In this document: positions 28,807-43,575 of the stretch, one piece after another
How positions within the stretch are numbered: the stretch's first letter is position 1
Layout: each line of letters starts with the position of its first letter
NCBI GenBank assembly: GCA_964020975.1
Contig: OZ026622.1
Location: 58,934,121 to 58,998,120 of the forward strand
Reading direction: 5' to 3'
From: Hermodice carunculata
Lineage: Eukaryota; Annelida; Polychaeta; Eunicida; Amphinomidae
DNA: 64,000 bases
Position numbers and translations under genes: made by a program
The notes under the pieces: model-generated
What the model was told of the DNA's origin: nothing
Databases searched by the model: none
What the model saw: the letters and a program-made list of their open reading frames with translations, nothing else

Positions 28807-31689
28807 GAAATACTTCTGAATTATGCATAGTGCATGCATAACAAAACAAACATCAAACGTTGTAGTAGGTAACATTTGTTAAAATCTTGTACCAGTAATA
28901 TTCTAGTAAAATTTGCAGTATTTTGCTGCAGCTATACAATCGGTAAATTGCTGCCATTGTTGAGGGTAGGTACAGCAACCCGCCAATACATGACCCTGTA
29001 TGTTGGCAAAACGTTAACTGAAGGCAAATGTGTCAGTGGCATGTGATATATATATATATATTCAGCTACTTCACAAGGAATCCAAGTGTGGCTTCCATAT
29101 TGAGATATAGGCTTTAATCACGGTCAGATTCACAAGTTAGCACCCTCCCCTTTGTGAAATAAATACTGCATGAGAGTTAATGTGAATTTGTATGATCATA
29201 AAGTCACGAAATGGTGTTTGAGATGGTATGCTGTGAAACGCTGTCTGAAATTAGCATTACGGATTGATTCAACATTTTCATTACCACCACCCCCCGCAAA
29301 AAAGGAAAGAAAACAACAAAAGGATCAGAGAGCACTCTTTTCCAGTTGTTCTATCCACTACAAAGAGTACTTTTTCATAATTTGAAATGATGACTTTCCG
29401 TTTCAAGATTTGTGAACACTTTGGCCTACCTTTGGATCTTAGTTCAAAATAAAATGCACCAGGAAGATTTATTTGGCTCACAATAAGGGTATTTTCAGTC
29501 TGTTTTGAGTGTCTGATGACAAATACAAGGATTGCTTGCAATTATTTAATCGTCATGTTATTGATTAACTAAATGTGTACACTCCCGTTTACCCGTCTGC
29601 TGAAACATACTTTCTGCATGCTTATGAAAATGATGACAATAAAAAATGCTCCCTAAATGACGGGGAGCTCTGCTGATTGGTCCCGAATACCTTGCACCAA
29701 TGTCACCACCCGCAAAACTCAGAGTGCACTTGAACGGTACCAAGAAAACTGCTTATAGTAAAAACAAGAAAGGGTCGCGTATTTGGTATTGTTATAATAC
29801 CAATCACCTGTTGTGATTGCACAACTTTTGTACACGTGGGTACCTTGTTTAAACAAATTTATATTAAAATAATTGCATTTTCAATGTATTGGCTTTAAAC
29901 GTGACACGCACGAGAATAAACTGCCAACTGGTGTATTAAAGTTTGCTGATTTTGTGCATTCCGATGGAACAGCCAAAGCGTGGCCTTTAAATCGTCGGGT
30001 TTTCGGTTCAATTTCAAAGAAGCCGAAACGCCTCAAGGTAAACAAAAAAGTCCAAAAAGTCCAAAAACACTTCCACTCCAATTAAACCAGAAGGAAAAAA
30101 AGCAAGGAAACAAAAGCAAAGGGATACATCTTGAAACATCCTAAACGTTCTGCTTAAATGACGTATTGTTCAGTTTCACACAAGTTTGGTATCAAAATGT
30201 GATATAATAAATGTATAACATGAATAACGATAAAAAAGTTTCTCTGTGTTTATCTCTGCTGACAAATTAGTTTTAATCCATTCGTCCAAAATCATGCAAA
30301 ACCATTTGTCATGTGTTTATTTTATAATAGACACAACAACTATTTGTCTCATGGTAGAAGGACATGCCATAAGATATGACTGTGAAATGGACACATTTGA
30401 AGTTTTTTCAAAAGGACTGGGAGAATATTTTTCACGTTTGCTGGGCTTTTTCTTTGGTGGGTCTTCAATTGAAATTTTTAGACATCCTTTTCTTCATATG
30501 AATAAATTTGTTTTTTATTCTCACGTTGACCATTGAGGTCAAATATGGTCGTCTTAGTGCCTTGACATATAGAGGCATTAGTACTTTCATCGAAATATAC
30601 ATGCCATAGTTTGTAATACCCATCAGTGCTTTCAGTGGTTTACTGATTTGAGTTTACATCCACATCGGTGCAACATCGTTTGCTCTTCACAGGTTTTTGT
30701 GAATGTAATTCTATAGTAGGCACGTGGTCACTAGTTTTGCTGTTGAAAGTAGTGACTAAGACGCAAAATTAGTTGGATTTATTTGAATGAAATAGTCAAT
30801 CAGATTGCATAAGGACCTTGTCCCAAACTTAAGTTGTTTACAAATTCGTGTCCTGCATTGGTCTGCGGCTGTATTTTTTATTTTGCATGTGAGAAAAATG
30901 CGGTTCAGCTGAAGACAGGCAGGTCAGAGTTCCACTTGTATTTAACTTAAGCTTTTCATGCAAGTAACGTTATCATAGTACAATGAAATGAAATCAAGAT
31001 TCGGAGGCTTTCCAAAATTGTGTATTTTTAATGCATATCGGCTGTAAATTAGAGCGTCATCCAGCAAGTTAAAGAGTGAGCCAATGCTGACGGAAAGATA
31101 AGTACGCCCGGTACTCTTTGATATGGTTTACGTCTGCTGAAATCAAAAGAAGTCATGTGTTTTGACAAAGTAACGACTCTAAATTACATCCAGGAACATA
31201 GATTTCGTCATAGACAGCTGATGCAGCCCTGGGGACGCTTGTCGTACCCAACAGACCAGGCTTTGCATGGGTTGTGTGCAGTTGAGCCTGCGTTGACATA
31301 AAGCTTTCAATTTGGAGAATCGAGGGAAAACAGCTCGCACAGACGCACCGTAATATGCTATAACCTGATCAGACAGAGCCGTCCAGACGGGCAGGGAACA
31401 TGTTAAAGACTATGTATTAAGATGATAGACGAAGCAAATGACTTGTTTTGTATTATTTACACAGTCGACATTGTACCCAGCAACTATTTAGAGGACAGTC
31501 GCAGCGGATATTTATTGGCAGGGGAATATAATGATACTGAAAATGATAATTTTTAAAGGTTGTGGGCTGGCCTTGTCTACTAAAGAGACGCATCTCCGTG
31601 CACTCTCCACTCCACAAGTGTAGCAGAGATTCTAAGGAGCTTGGTCTTCTTCGAGGCAAGGGTTGGTCAAACAAGTTTGATGTCGTCGC
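28807..31689. other. No gene seen
   Basis: 2.9 kb of AT-rich sequence. Frames such as 29873-30085 and 30246-30536 have no recognisable domain. Confidence 0.4.
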
Positions 31690-31912
31690 CAGTTTAAGAT
31701 TCGGACAATCAAATTAACACACTCTCGCCCGATAGCCTCTCTTCCTTCTCCCTTTCATTTTCTGCTGTCTGTAACGTACTGTGAGTGTAACTGTATGTTA
31801 TCTGGCAGTCCAACATTGTATGTATGTGTTGTCACTCTATGTACAAGAGGTCTTAATATAGGTATTCTGCATGTTGACCGATTGTTTTTTCTAATAAAAT
31901 TATATTTAAACC
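31690..31912 (+). mobile_element. LINE 3'-UTR fragment
   Basis: The sequence ends GTACAAGAGGTCTTAATATA and then TCTAATAAAATTATATTTAA, matching in layout the 3' end of the LINE piece at 39783-40490 (TGTGCAAGAGGGATTAATAT, AAAATATGTTTAGACC). It is a 5'-truncated insertion with only untranslated sequence left. Confidence 0.55.
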
Positions 31913-32376
31913 AAACAAGTTTAGCTTTGCTGGCATATGTTACGATCTCCCCATGATGTTAAAGATACTTCGCTATATAATGCACCTTTTAAAATGGCGC
32001 TTGGTGTTCAGCCCTTCTCTTCACAAATAACAACTACGTCTCTGTTTGTGGGTGTTTCTAAAACAGATCAGCAAATGAAGTAAATAAAATGCAGGTAATA
32101 CTGGCAATTACTTGATATCATATTAGAGTGAAACTGTTCTTTTGACGATACTCAGCAACATATAAATGTTGTAATATCCCTTCACGTACTGATATTTCAA
32201 TTGTAGTTGATATTCACATTCTGTCGTTGTAGTTTTTACATGTATGGTAAATTTCATTGCATTCTACGCGTCAGTCAACGGTATTTTGGTGTGGTAATGT
32301 TGTCTGTTGCAATTTTATGGTCGTAACAGAGCAAGAGTTTGTGCTCTGACTGCTGTTTATTCTTGCAATATTTATG

Positions 32377-32684
<308 letters not shown>

Positions 32685-34794
32685 GATGGGCGAATGAAAG
32701 AATTTTAAAAAAAAGCAAACTATTACCAGGCATACTGCACACGATCGTATGATATGCAGGTACGGCTGGATACAAACATTTGCATAAGTACATGAAACAC
32801 TATATAAGCCTATATGCTATGGATATACGAAACTGGCCGAAATAAAGCAATCGCCTTGGCTGGGTCAGAACTGACACGGCAGCGTAAACAGTGGGACAAT
32901 GCTGTGAGATGACTGAGCCACATGTCTAAAAGCAGATTTAAATTTGTAAGAACATTGTTTAATGTTCCACCGGATTGTAGCCATCGACGCTGATCGACTG
33001 TAAAACACCAACAACGGGCCACGTATTTCCATGTAAAACATTTCTATGGTGCATCACAAGACAGACAGACAGATATAGACAGACAGACAGAGAAAGAAAG
33101 ACGGCCAACACAAGCCGATAGAATAGGCAGGTAGATAAATTTAAGTTACCAACCAGAAAAAACTTAAATAATAATCAGCATTAGTACATAGCTGAATGAC
33201 ATTCCCTTTTTAACATGTTCAGAGTAACAGAGACCTGTATTAATCCATAGCTAAGCCTTGTATGTGCTTTCCTGTACCTGCAACAGAAGCTGTCGGATGA
33301 AATGTAGTTGCATAATATACATGCTGTGAAAACACCGCAAGTGACAAGCATGGGTTATTTAGAATGCGCCCCCAGGCTGTGGATGTGGGTTGGGATTCGG
33401 CACACGGGGGCACGTGATCTGTATTTATTTTGTGATGACATAATAATGCTCATAGGTATATGTAGAGTAAACCAGAAAGCAGACTTCGCTTTTAGTTCAA
33501 TGTGCAATACAAAAAAATATTGATAAATGAATGAAAAAGATCGAAATCATACCTGAAGGAGAGGAAGGGAAGAAGACTAATTAATCAATCTTTCATGCAG
33601 ATAGATAAGAGTACCGCTAAAAGGCGGTCTCTCGGACATGAGATCTGGGAGCGTAAGCGTTAACCCTCTATATGGCCATGTTATAATGGGAGCAAAGGCG
33701 AACCTCGTTCACGAAATACGGAGAAATAAAATGTATGCTTTCACATTCACGAGGAACGCGTTTAATTCACAGATCGTCACAAATCAATGGACAAAATGTT
33801 GTTTTCATTCACAAATCATTGAAATGGCAATTTACAGTTTACGATTTATGGGAATGCTGAATCATGTTTCACAAGTAGTGGGCTTTTCACGGTTCAGAAA
33901 TAGTTAATTTTTTGCGGCTTCACGATTCATGATAAATTAAAATCCCCGATCACAGTCCACGGAAAAGGTTTTTGCCACCATCACCCCTCCGCTCCACCCT
34001 CCCCCAGAACACCGAATCGACAGTTTCATTGGAAGCGATCTGCAGAAAAGCGAAAGCGCGCCTGAAAAGCTCGCGCGCTTTTATTCACAACTTTTGATTA
34101 ACTTCTTCGTTGACAATAGGAAGTAGTCATATTATCGCGGATCGTGTGCTGCCACCTATGTTGCAGCAAGGAACTTGGAAAAAGGGGAGCAAATGCATGT
34201 GTGAAGCAGGACTATAATGGACTTCTATGTGACAAAGGTAACAATTTCAGGAAGCAAAAGAAGAGTCAGTCACTAAGCTTTAAAACACACAAAACACAAA
34301 TTAAAACACATTAAAGAAACCCCAGTAAATTTCCAAATGTATTAGGTAATATAACTGGTAAAATTCCCTCACCATGGCAGAGGCATAGTTATATTGCCCA
34401 GCGACCAAGGGACCCACAGTAGGTCTGCACTAAATTTGGTTTAATATAAATAACTCGTATATCGACAAAAGTCGAAGTTCTTTGAATCGGTATAATGATA
34501 CTAGATTCATATTCAATGGAAACCGACATTTCAGCGTTAGCAAGCCTACACTTTTTCTACACTTGCAGAGACCATAAAAGATCACAAAAATTGGCTTGGT
34601 CAGTAGCCATCCTCCGTGCGTAATGGGCACAATACGCCCAAAGCATGCCGACGAAAGCTGTTAATCAGTAAAAACTTGGCACTGAAAAAATGAAAGTTCA
34701 ACTTAGAAGCAAAAATAAATAAACGACACACCGGTTGAAATTACCTGTCCTTGACCACTGAAAAACTTGTCAAATGAAACCAATATTTCGGGTA
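32685..34794. other. No gene seen; degenerate TTCACGA-type repeats near 33700-33960
   Basis: Loose recurrences of TTCACAAATCAT / TTCACGATTCATGA at roughly 30-50-bp intervals. Nothing else is recognised. Confidence 0.4.
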
Positions 34795-36245
34795 CTGCTT
34801 CGTCATACAACCTACGCGTACAAATAATGTCTGTGAGAGTCTCCTTGATTTAACAATTACAGACCTTCTTGGCTACATCCTCCATTCTGGTACTCTTCTC
34901 CCAATATAAAATTCTGACCACGCTGTTATATTTTGTTCTATTTCCATTTCCCACCAAACAGATAGACCATTTAAACGGGCAGCTTGGGACTTCAAGAAGG
35001 CTGATTTTGATGGATTGAGGTTTCACGCCAGTAATTCAACCTGTGGAAACACAGACGAACGGAGCTACCACCTTCTAGTTCACTCAATGGATTACAAACA
35101 TATATGTTTTATACACCAAAATGTTCCCAAGAATTTTTCACATCAAATAAACACCAGAAAACATGGGCATGAATGGGAATTTTTCAGCAAATTGCCATGG
35201 CAACCAGTTCTGCGTAGTACTACTTGCAGTATCATTACGCGCACACAGTGTTGACTCCAGCTGAATCACTGTGTATACTGGTGCCAGTGTACATACCTTT
35301 ATAATATTCATGTCAGTTCAAAGTATACATTGTTTTCCACTACCAAGCCAAAATCTACCTTTCTGGAAGCAAACTTTTTAATGTACAGCCCCATGCATCC
35401 CTAGGCCTGATATTTTATTGGCACTCTCCAATCATGTTACCTCAGCACAGGCATAATTATCCCCGTGGAACCTTAAACCACGCTGTGGCTCATGCTCCCA
35501 TTTGACACAGCCTTTAATGATTTTGATGATATTAATGACACAGTTCACTACTGGACTGTATTGTTCACTGATATATGCAAACGATATATTCCTTCGCGCA
35601 CTGTACTAATTAGACCAAAGGATACACTATGGGTCACTTGCAAAATAAAGAGATTGCGTAGGAAACGAAATCGGGCTTGGGCTCGATTCAAACGCTACTG
35701 CGGAAAATCATGTCCTTTAACGTTGGCGGAAACTATCGAAATTAGAACAATTTTACCCCTACTATAAATGTTTACGTAACTCTCCTGTCAATGCTCTCCG
35801 CAGCTCCACGAGAAAATATTTTGCCAGACTTCGCAATGAACTTGATACTGGTAACAATACCAACATCAATCCTAAAAGGTGATGGAATTTAAGTGTTAAC
35901 CCTTCTCTACTAGTTCATGTTGCTGGTGACATACTGATGAATTATATAACTCGTGGTCATCGTAATATTTCTTTGGGGAAAAAAATTGAAATCGTTAACG
36001 CCGTGCATAAATTCATCTTTGAGATCAGAAGATTTAAATATTAGTTAATGGTTATTCATCGCATAATGTATGGAACACTTGTACGTGTCGACATGCATTG
36101 ATATGTATCGGTTCCTGTCCTAGGTTGTGTTTCGGCCTGTGTCTCATGCATATAAATTTTGTTTGTCGCTCTGTGTCAGGGCAGCCTTATTATATTAGTA
36201 TCTTATGTACTATTAGGTGAACATAAATAAAGAAATGTTTAAATT
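34795..36245 (+). mobile_element. Decayed LINE (CR1/Jockey-like) with missing RT and an insertion
   Basis: Translated pieces in order: the end of the AP-endonuclease domain (PTRTNN, ESLDLTITDLLGYI, then NSDHAVIFC with the catalytic SDH at about 34910-34940); the linker RPFKRAAWDFKKADFDGLR to about 35032; a ~460-bp interruption; linker resumed at 35492 (PFDTAFNDFDDIND, YIPSRTV, RKRNRAWARF) and, after a frame shift, STRKYFARLRNELDTGN to 35880. The whole reverse-transcriptase domain is absent. The polymerase C-terminus follows (KKIEIVNAVHKFIFEIRRF) to 36045, then a 3' UTR to ATAAATAAAGAAATG near 36235. Clade by resemblance only. Confidence 0.8.
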
Positions 36246-36280
36246 AAATAATACACAGAATTGAGACCTGACAGGGTAAT

Positions 36281-36285
36281 AGGTA

Positions 36286-36381
<96 letters not shown>
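36281..36381 (+). repeat. (ATC)n microsatellite
   Basis: About 32 perfect units, starting about 40 bp after the LINE 3' end. Confidence 0.97.
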
Positions 36382-36743
36382 ACAATGGCTGAAACTACCT
36401 CATTACTACGAGCACTGTGCGATGTGTAAAGTACAAAACTAAGTTTAAAAAGGTAAGAAACATTTAGAGATGATAAAACGAATTGTATATACAACACAGT
36501 GACAGCAGATTATATGTACATGGAAATCAATAAAAGGTAAGCTCAAATAGTGTCCCAATCTCATTTCCATATAAAACGCCTGGTCACTCCAAAATAGGAA
36601 AGTTTATTGACGAAGAATTGACGAAGCCATAAATCCCTACAACATACATTCCATTTTAAGTTCTAAAGGTTGACTTTGTAAAGTTGCAAAACCTTTTATC
36701 CTAATGGAGGTAACTTTAGGGTAAGTAAACATTAAGTGGTGTG

Positions 36744-36786
36744 TGGGGGTGGGGGTGGGGTGGGTGGGTGGGGGAGGGGATGGGGT
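36744..36786 (+). other. G-quadruplex-prone G tract
   Basis: Eight runs of three to five G separated by single T or A bases. Such tracts with one-base loops fold stably in vitro. No gene start is nearby. Confidence 0.6.
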
Positions 36787-37098
36787 GTCTTCACCCAGGG
36801 TAGAAAGCTCACATTTTCCATCGGTTATGCCCCATTGGCAAAGGTCTTCACTTACATGATGCAGATGTCAGCACAGTTGATGTATTTTGCTATACAGGAA
36901 TATTATTATGAATTATAGATTTTGCTTTTCTATGAGTATGCAAAGAAACTAGAAAACAAAGGAAGACCATAATTAATGACTCAACAGACTTATAAGTGTG
37001 CATAGCAATCTAGATGAAACAACATCTTAGATTTCAATATTGCGTGACTCATGCATTTTTCACAGGGATATTTGTAGATTTTCACACTTTAAAAAAGT

Positions 37099-39153
<2,055 letters not shown>

Positions 39154-39690
39154 ATGGCGACCAGTACAGAAGATGTTCGCACCGTAAGCTTTTGGAAAGC
39201 TGTCGCAGCGGAATTTCTGGGGACCTTATTCCTGGTTTTCATCGGCTGCGGCAGCACCGTGACTTTCGGCCAGCCACAAGATGTCGTCCGCATTGGACTT
39301 GCATTTGGTATAACAGTGGCAATTGTGATTTACTGCATCGCCCGCATCAGTGGGGGTCACATCAACCCAGCTGTGTCTTTAGCTATGTTGGCCACGCGCA
39401 AAATAAGCCTGGCCCGAGCCCTGCTTTATTGCGTGGCTCAGCTGATAGGTGCAATGCTGGGCGCAGGGCTGCTGTATGGCGTCACCCCCCACTTTCACCG
39501 CACACCTCCTCTGGGGGCTACGGTATTAGGTAAATTAGTGACACCGGAGCAGGGGTTTGGAATGGAGTTTATCATCACGTTCATATTCATATTTGTGATC
39601 CTAGCCACCAATGACTCGGGCAAGGAAGAGCTCAAAGTGTGGTGCCCCCTTCTGGTCGGCCTAACAGTGGTGGTGTGCCACATGGTTGCA
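39154..39690 (+). CDS. Aquaporin, first recognised coding exon (residues 1-179, TM1-TM5)
   Basis: Encodes the N-terminal four-fifths of an orthodox water-channel aquaporin (MIP family), a plasma-membrane tetramer that passes water down osmotic gradients. Seen in the sequence: a short N-terminus (MATSTEDVRTVSFWKAV), TM1 at about residues 17-37 (EFLGTLFLVFIGCG), TM2 about 45-64, loop B with GGHINPAVS and NPA at 71-73, TM3 about 86-108, TM4 about 136-151, the loop-D stretch ATNDSGKEELK, and TM5 about 163-179. F51 and H176 align with the AQP1 selectivity-filter residues F56 and H180. I chose the ATG at 39154 because it gives the family's usual short N-terminus; an in-frame ATG at 39013 would add 47 Cys-rich residues. 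The exon ends at GCA|gtaagt in phase 0. It corresponds to vertebrate AQP1/AQP4 coding exons 1 and 2 joined, so one intron is absent. The subfamily (AQP1/4-like) is inferred; paralogue assignment needs a tree. Confidence 0.93.
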
Positions 39691-39782
39691 GTAAGTATAC
39701 CTCTTTTAAGTCTTTCCCGCTCAACTGGTCGCTGTAGCGAGAGTAATAACAGGGGCAACAAGGGGGACCAACCACAATTTTA

Positions 39783-40490
39783 TTTATGAGGAAACCGGTC
39801 TTGAAAAGCTATCAGAGAGAAAAAAGAAAAGTAAATTGATCCTCGTCTACAATATAACGCATGTTCTTGCACCTCAATATCTGAGGAATCTAGTTCCAAC
39901 CACTGTGTCTGAACGTAATGGGTATAACGTCAGATCACGCCGAAATTTGTCAAACATACATACGTGAACAAAGTTATTCGACAGCTCATTCTTTCCTTCC
40001 GTGATTAGGTTAAAGAAACGGGTTACCTTGGTCTGTGCGTAATGCTGAGTCTACTGATGATTTCCAAAAGAGTCTTAACCGTATCAATAATGTTGGTAAA
40101 ACAAACTAGCTTTTCTATATTGGTATATAAATGACACAGGTAGACTCGGGGCATTGACATAAAAGTTGGTATAGCAGTGTATCTGTACATTTAAATACAA
40201 AGCAGATATAGTTTCTAATATCTAAATCTAGATATAGTGTGGATATTTACCCCAACACTTTTGCTGTCTGTGGAGTCTTGTCCTGGTTCACTTGTTCAAG
40301 CTGTGTGGCAGTGACACTCTATCGGTTTTGTCACGTGCTGTTACATCTCTTACAAGTGTGCCGAGCAATTGTATCGTCTTCCTTGCTGTGTAATGTTCAA
40401 ATACTTCTCCTCTTTGTGCAAGAGGGATTAATATAGCGCTATGCCCTGATTCCCAATTGTTAATTCTTTCAAGAAAATATGTTTAGACCA
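39783..40490 (+). mobile_element. LINE C-terminal fragment plus 3' UTR
   Basis: Reads KTGLEKLSERKKKSKLILVY, LAPQYLRNLVPTTVSERNGY and NVRSRRNLSNIHT, then FDSSFFPSVIRL after a stop, resembling the conserved C-terminal end of APE-type LINE polymerases. The 3' UTR ends AAAATATGTTTAGACC at about 40489. 5'-truncated and broken, it lies 93 bp inside the aquaporin intron. Confidence 0.75.
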
Positions 40491-40586
40491 ACTGGTCGCT
40501 GTCTATATTTTTTGTCCACTGGTTATCCTTTTCTTCTCACCCACTTGGTCGTTGTTACCTAATTTTAGCCGAGGTTAGCGATTTAT

Positions 40587-41705
40587 TTTGTCTGGGTGTG
40601 AACCAGAGATTTTGTTTTTCTAAGAATTCTTTCTTTTTCCCAAATTGCAAGTATACTTTGCGGCACCTGCCAATATAATGGACAGTATTATAAAGTTGTA
40701 GAATTTTAAATTATGCTAATTAGGGGCGTTAAAATATAAAAGTTGAATATCTCCAAAACTATTATAGATAGAGATGCCATTCCAACTTCAATTTATCGGT
40801 TTGCGGCAAAGCCGCATCCAATGAACTATGAACCAAACTTGTAGGATTTTAATATATGCAAATTGGGTGAATATGCAAAATTTAAATTCTGAATAGCTTC
40901 AATATGTTATATATACAGGTGCCATTCCAACTTCAATTTAGAGGTTTGTGACAGACCCACCTTTAATAAACCATGACCGAAGTTGTAAAACTTTAATTTA
41001 TGCAAATTGGGTGATTACACAAGATTTAAGTCTTGAATAACTTCAAACCTATTATAAATTGAGGTGCCATTTAAACTTCAAATTATAAGTTTGGGAAATA
41101 GGTGCATCCAATGAACCATGGGCCAAAGTTGTACAATTTAAATTTATGCAATTATGGTGAATACACAAAATTTAAATCTTGAATAACTTTAAAACTATCA
41201 TACATGGAGGTGCTATTCTATATCAATTTGTGTGTTTGTGATACAGTCACATCTAATGAACCATAAACCAAAGTTGTAGAATTTTAAGTGATGCACAAAA
41301 GGCGAATATACAAAATCTAAATTTTGAATAACTTCAAAACTATTATACATGCAGGTACCATTCCTACTTCAATTTGTAGGTTTGTGACATAACCGCATCC
41401 AATGAACTATAAACGAAAGATATAGGCTTCTAATTTATGCAAATTAGGCAAATACACAAAATCAAAATCTTGAATCGCTTTAAAAGTATTATAGATAGTG
41501 GTGTCATTCAAACTTCAGTGTATATGTTTGTGATATAGCCACTTACACTGAACCAAGAACCAAAATTGTAGCATTTTATTATGCAAATTAGGCTAATACA
41601 CACAGTTTAGATTATGTTGAACAATGGCAAAGTGTAGCATTTCAGACTGTTCTCATTTTGAAGGCACTCAGACAAATTTGCTGTGAAGCAAATCTTCTTT
41701 TCTAA
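40587..41705 (+). mobile_element. Helitron-like element H10, core family II, microsatellite nearly absent
   Basis: Worn 5' hairpin (TTGTCTGGGTGTGAACCAGA), then TTTTTCTAAGAATTC with only three TTTC-like units, then six ~145-bp core units (GGTTTG-type phrase near 40798, 40943, 41088, 41234, 41378 and 41526). At the 3' end are GGCACTCAGACA, the palindrome arms TTTGCTGTGAAGCAAAT, and CTTCTTTTCTAA at 41705 followed by T. The longest family II core here. Confidence 0.87.
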
Positions 41706-43196
41706 TATTTTATTTCGATTACCACGTTTTACTCTCATCCTATTGGTAAATACCTTACCCAGGCAATTTTTACTGTGGTGTGCAATATGGACAATAGTAA
41801 TTCCATATGTATATAGGTTAGACAGGGACAGGTTAGCTTATGGAGAGTAAAGAGTTTGGACTGCGGAATAGGGTAATGACTACTAGGAAGTGGTTCCGGG
41901 CAAAAAGACACAAATACAATAGCATTGCAGAAAAGGCCAATCACATCCCAGCATGTATTCACTGCTTGCATGGTGAGCATCGACAGAAGATCTTTTATTG
42001 TATGAGTATCTGCACTGCAATGATTTTAAAGGAAAAATAAATGTATCAATGTTTATTTTTTTGTCACTGTATTGCTCATTATAGCCTCTTGGATGAAACC
42101 CTTTTCATTCATTGTGCACAGTCATGTAATCTTGAATACGTAAAGCGGTCTGGAGTGCCGTAGTAATACTATCCACATCCGAGATGGTGGCTTTAAAAAT
42201 TTGAAATCGCTCAATTCAAAGATTGATGTCTGATTTCTATTGAATTTAGGTGTGTCAGAAACAAATTCTAGTGTGTGTTAGGAGTTGCAAATAATATCTG
42301 TGGCACTCGTTGCTAGATTTTTCGATTTTTGCTGGCTTTAAATCCAGCAACTAGTACCATGTATGTTATCTGTAACTGCCAACCTATAGTTAGCCATGTC
42401 TTTGATGATACGCTGTGACGACCAGACATTCTGAAATACATTCTCAGAGCCTAGGGGTCAAGCCGATCTGCGCATAGACTGCGCCTTGCTGAACTATAAG
42501 CTTGGTTAGGAGCACTTGATATGAGGCAATTTAGAGTCACAATGTTGACACTTAAAATATACTCAAATATCGAGCCAAAAGAAGCCCTGTGCATGGTTAA
42601 ACTTCTTGTGCATCATATTTCTATGAACAGCCTTCATTATGCTATGGTCCACTAGGAACGGTGAGCAACCGATATCAAATAAACAATGCAACGCAATGGA
42701 ATTTAATGCAATCCAATATTGAATAGGATGTTTTCAGTTATATGGAGTGAAAAGATGAAAACCTTTCCATAAGAAAGCACTAAAATGACATCAGAAAGCC
42801 TCTTTGTATAGGAGTGTAATCAAGAGAGTGGTTTTAGCAATTGTATATCCGACCCGAAGAGGAAATGTTGGTGGCATCTTTACTCCTAAATGATAGCTTT
42901 GTCTGACCATACTCTGTCCTCGTTTTGGATATAGGCATGCGTAAAAGCTCAGAACCTACACCTCATCCTATGCCTCACCCAAGTGGTTCAGGTAAGCGAA
43001 ACACATTTCTCCTAGTATAATTCCATGGACGTATCTATGCCGGTGGGAGACTTCCAGGCCCTAATGCTCCTGTCAAATATTTAGTTTGTATGAAACACAT
43101 GCGAAATATATGGATTAAAATGTTGACTTACTATGTGAAATAGGTACGCCAAGAGGCAATGCCATCATGCGTAAGCAGTAAACAGCCACATGACAC
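41706..43196. other. Intronic sequence with no recognised element
   Basis: Apart from the 57-nt candidate exon listed separately, no repeat end or exon is recognised. Confidence 0.4.
42935..42991 (+). other. Candidate cryptic or alternative 57-nt exon in the aquaporin intron
   Basis: A pyrimidine-rich stretch ending in ttggatatag precedes 57 nt that end in ggttcag|gtaagc, a strong donor. The segment is open in two frames: phase 0 relative to the aquaporin exons (19 codons, starting ACVKAQN), and another frame starting MRKSSEPTPH. Including it in phase 0 would insert 19 residues just before loop E, which should disturb the pore. It may be a decoy or a transcript-specific exon; no homology is recognised. 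Confidence 0.2.
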
Positions 43197-43269
43197 TGGC
43201 GAAAACAATCCCAAAACCTCCAAAAAAAAAGTCAAACCCAAAACAACAACCCCCCAAAAAAAACCAAAA

Positions 43270-43302
<33 letters not shown>

Positions 43303-43575
43303 AAACAAAAACAAACAAACAAACAACAAAAACCCCAACAAAAACGGAAACAAAAGACAACACTCTCCTAGCCCCCTCTCCCCCCAAAAAACCCCCAAAA
43401 ATCCAAAAAAGGACAACCCCCACAAAAAAAAACCAAAAAAAAAAAAAAAAAAACCAAAAAAAAAACCCAAAAAAACCAAAAACTAAAAAACAAAAAACAA
43501 AAAACAAAACAAAACAAAACAAAAAAACACACACACACAAAAAAAAAAACAAAAAAAACAAAAAAACCCACCCCA
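43197..43575 (+). repeat. A/C-only low-complexity tract
   Basis: About 370 bp made almost wholly of A and C on this strand, with long A runs and C2-C6 runs. It gives misleading long frames on both strands (K/P/N-rich on +, F/G/V-rich on -). Confidence 0.95.

Noticed and set aside
35033-35491. Host exon between LINE pieces
   Set aside because: The frame at 35015-35254 begins inside LINE linker sequence; the remainder is an insertion in a dead LINE and shows no domain.
41840-42040. 66-residue frame (MESKEFGLRNRV..)
   Set aside because: No recognised domain; intronic, no splice signals that fit, and a reverse-strand frame overlaps it.
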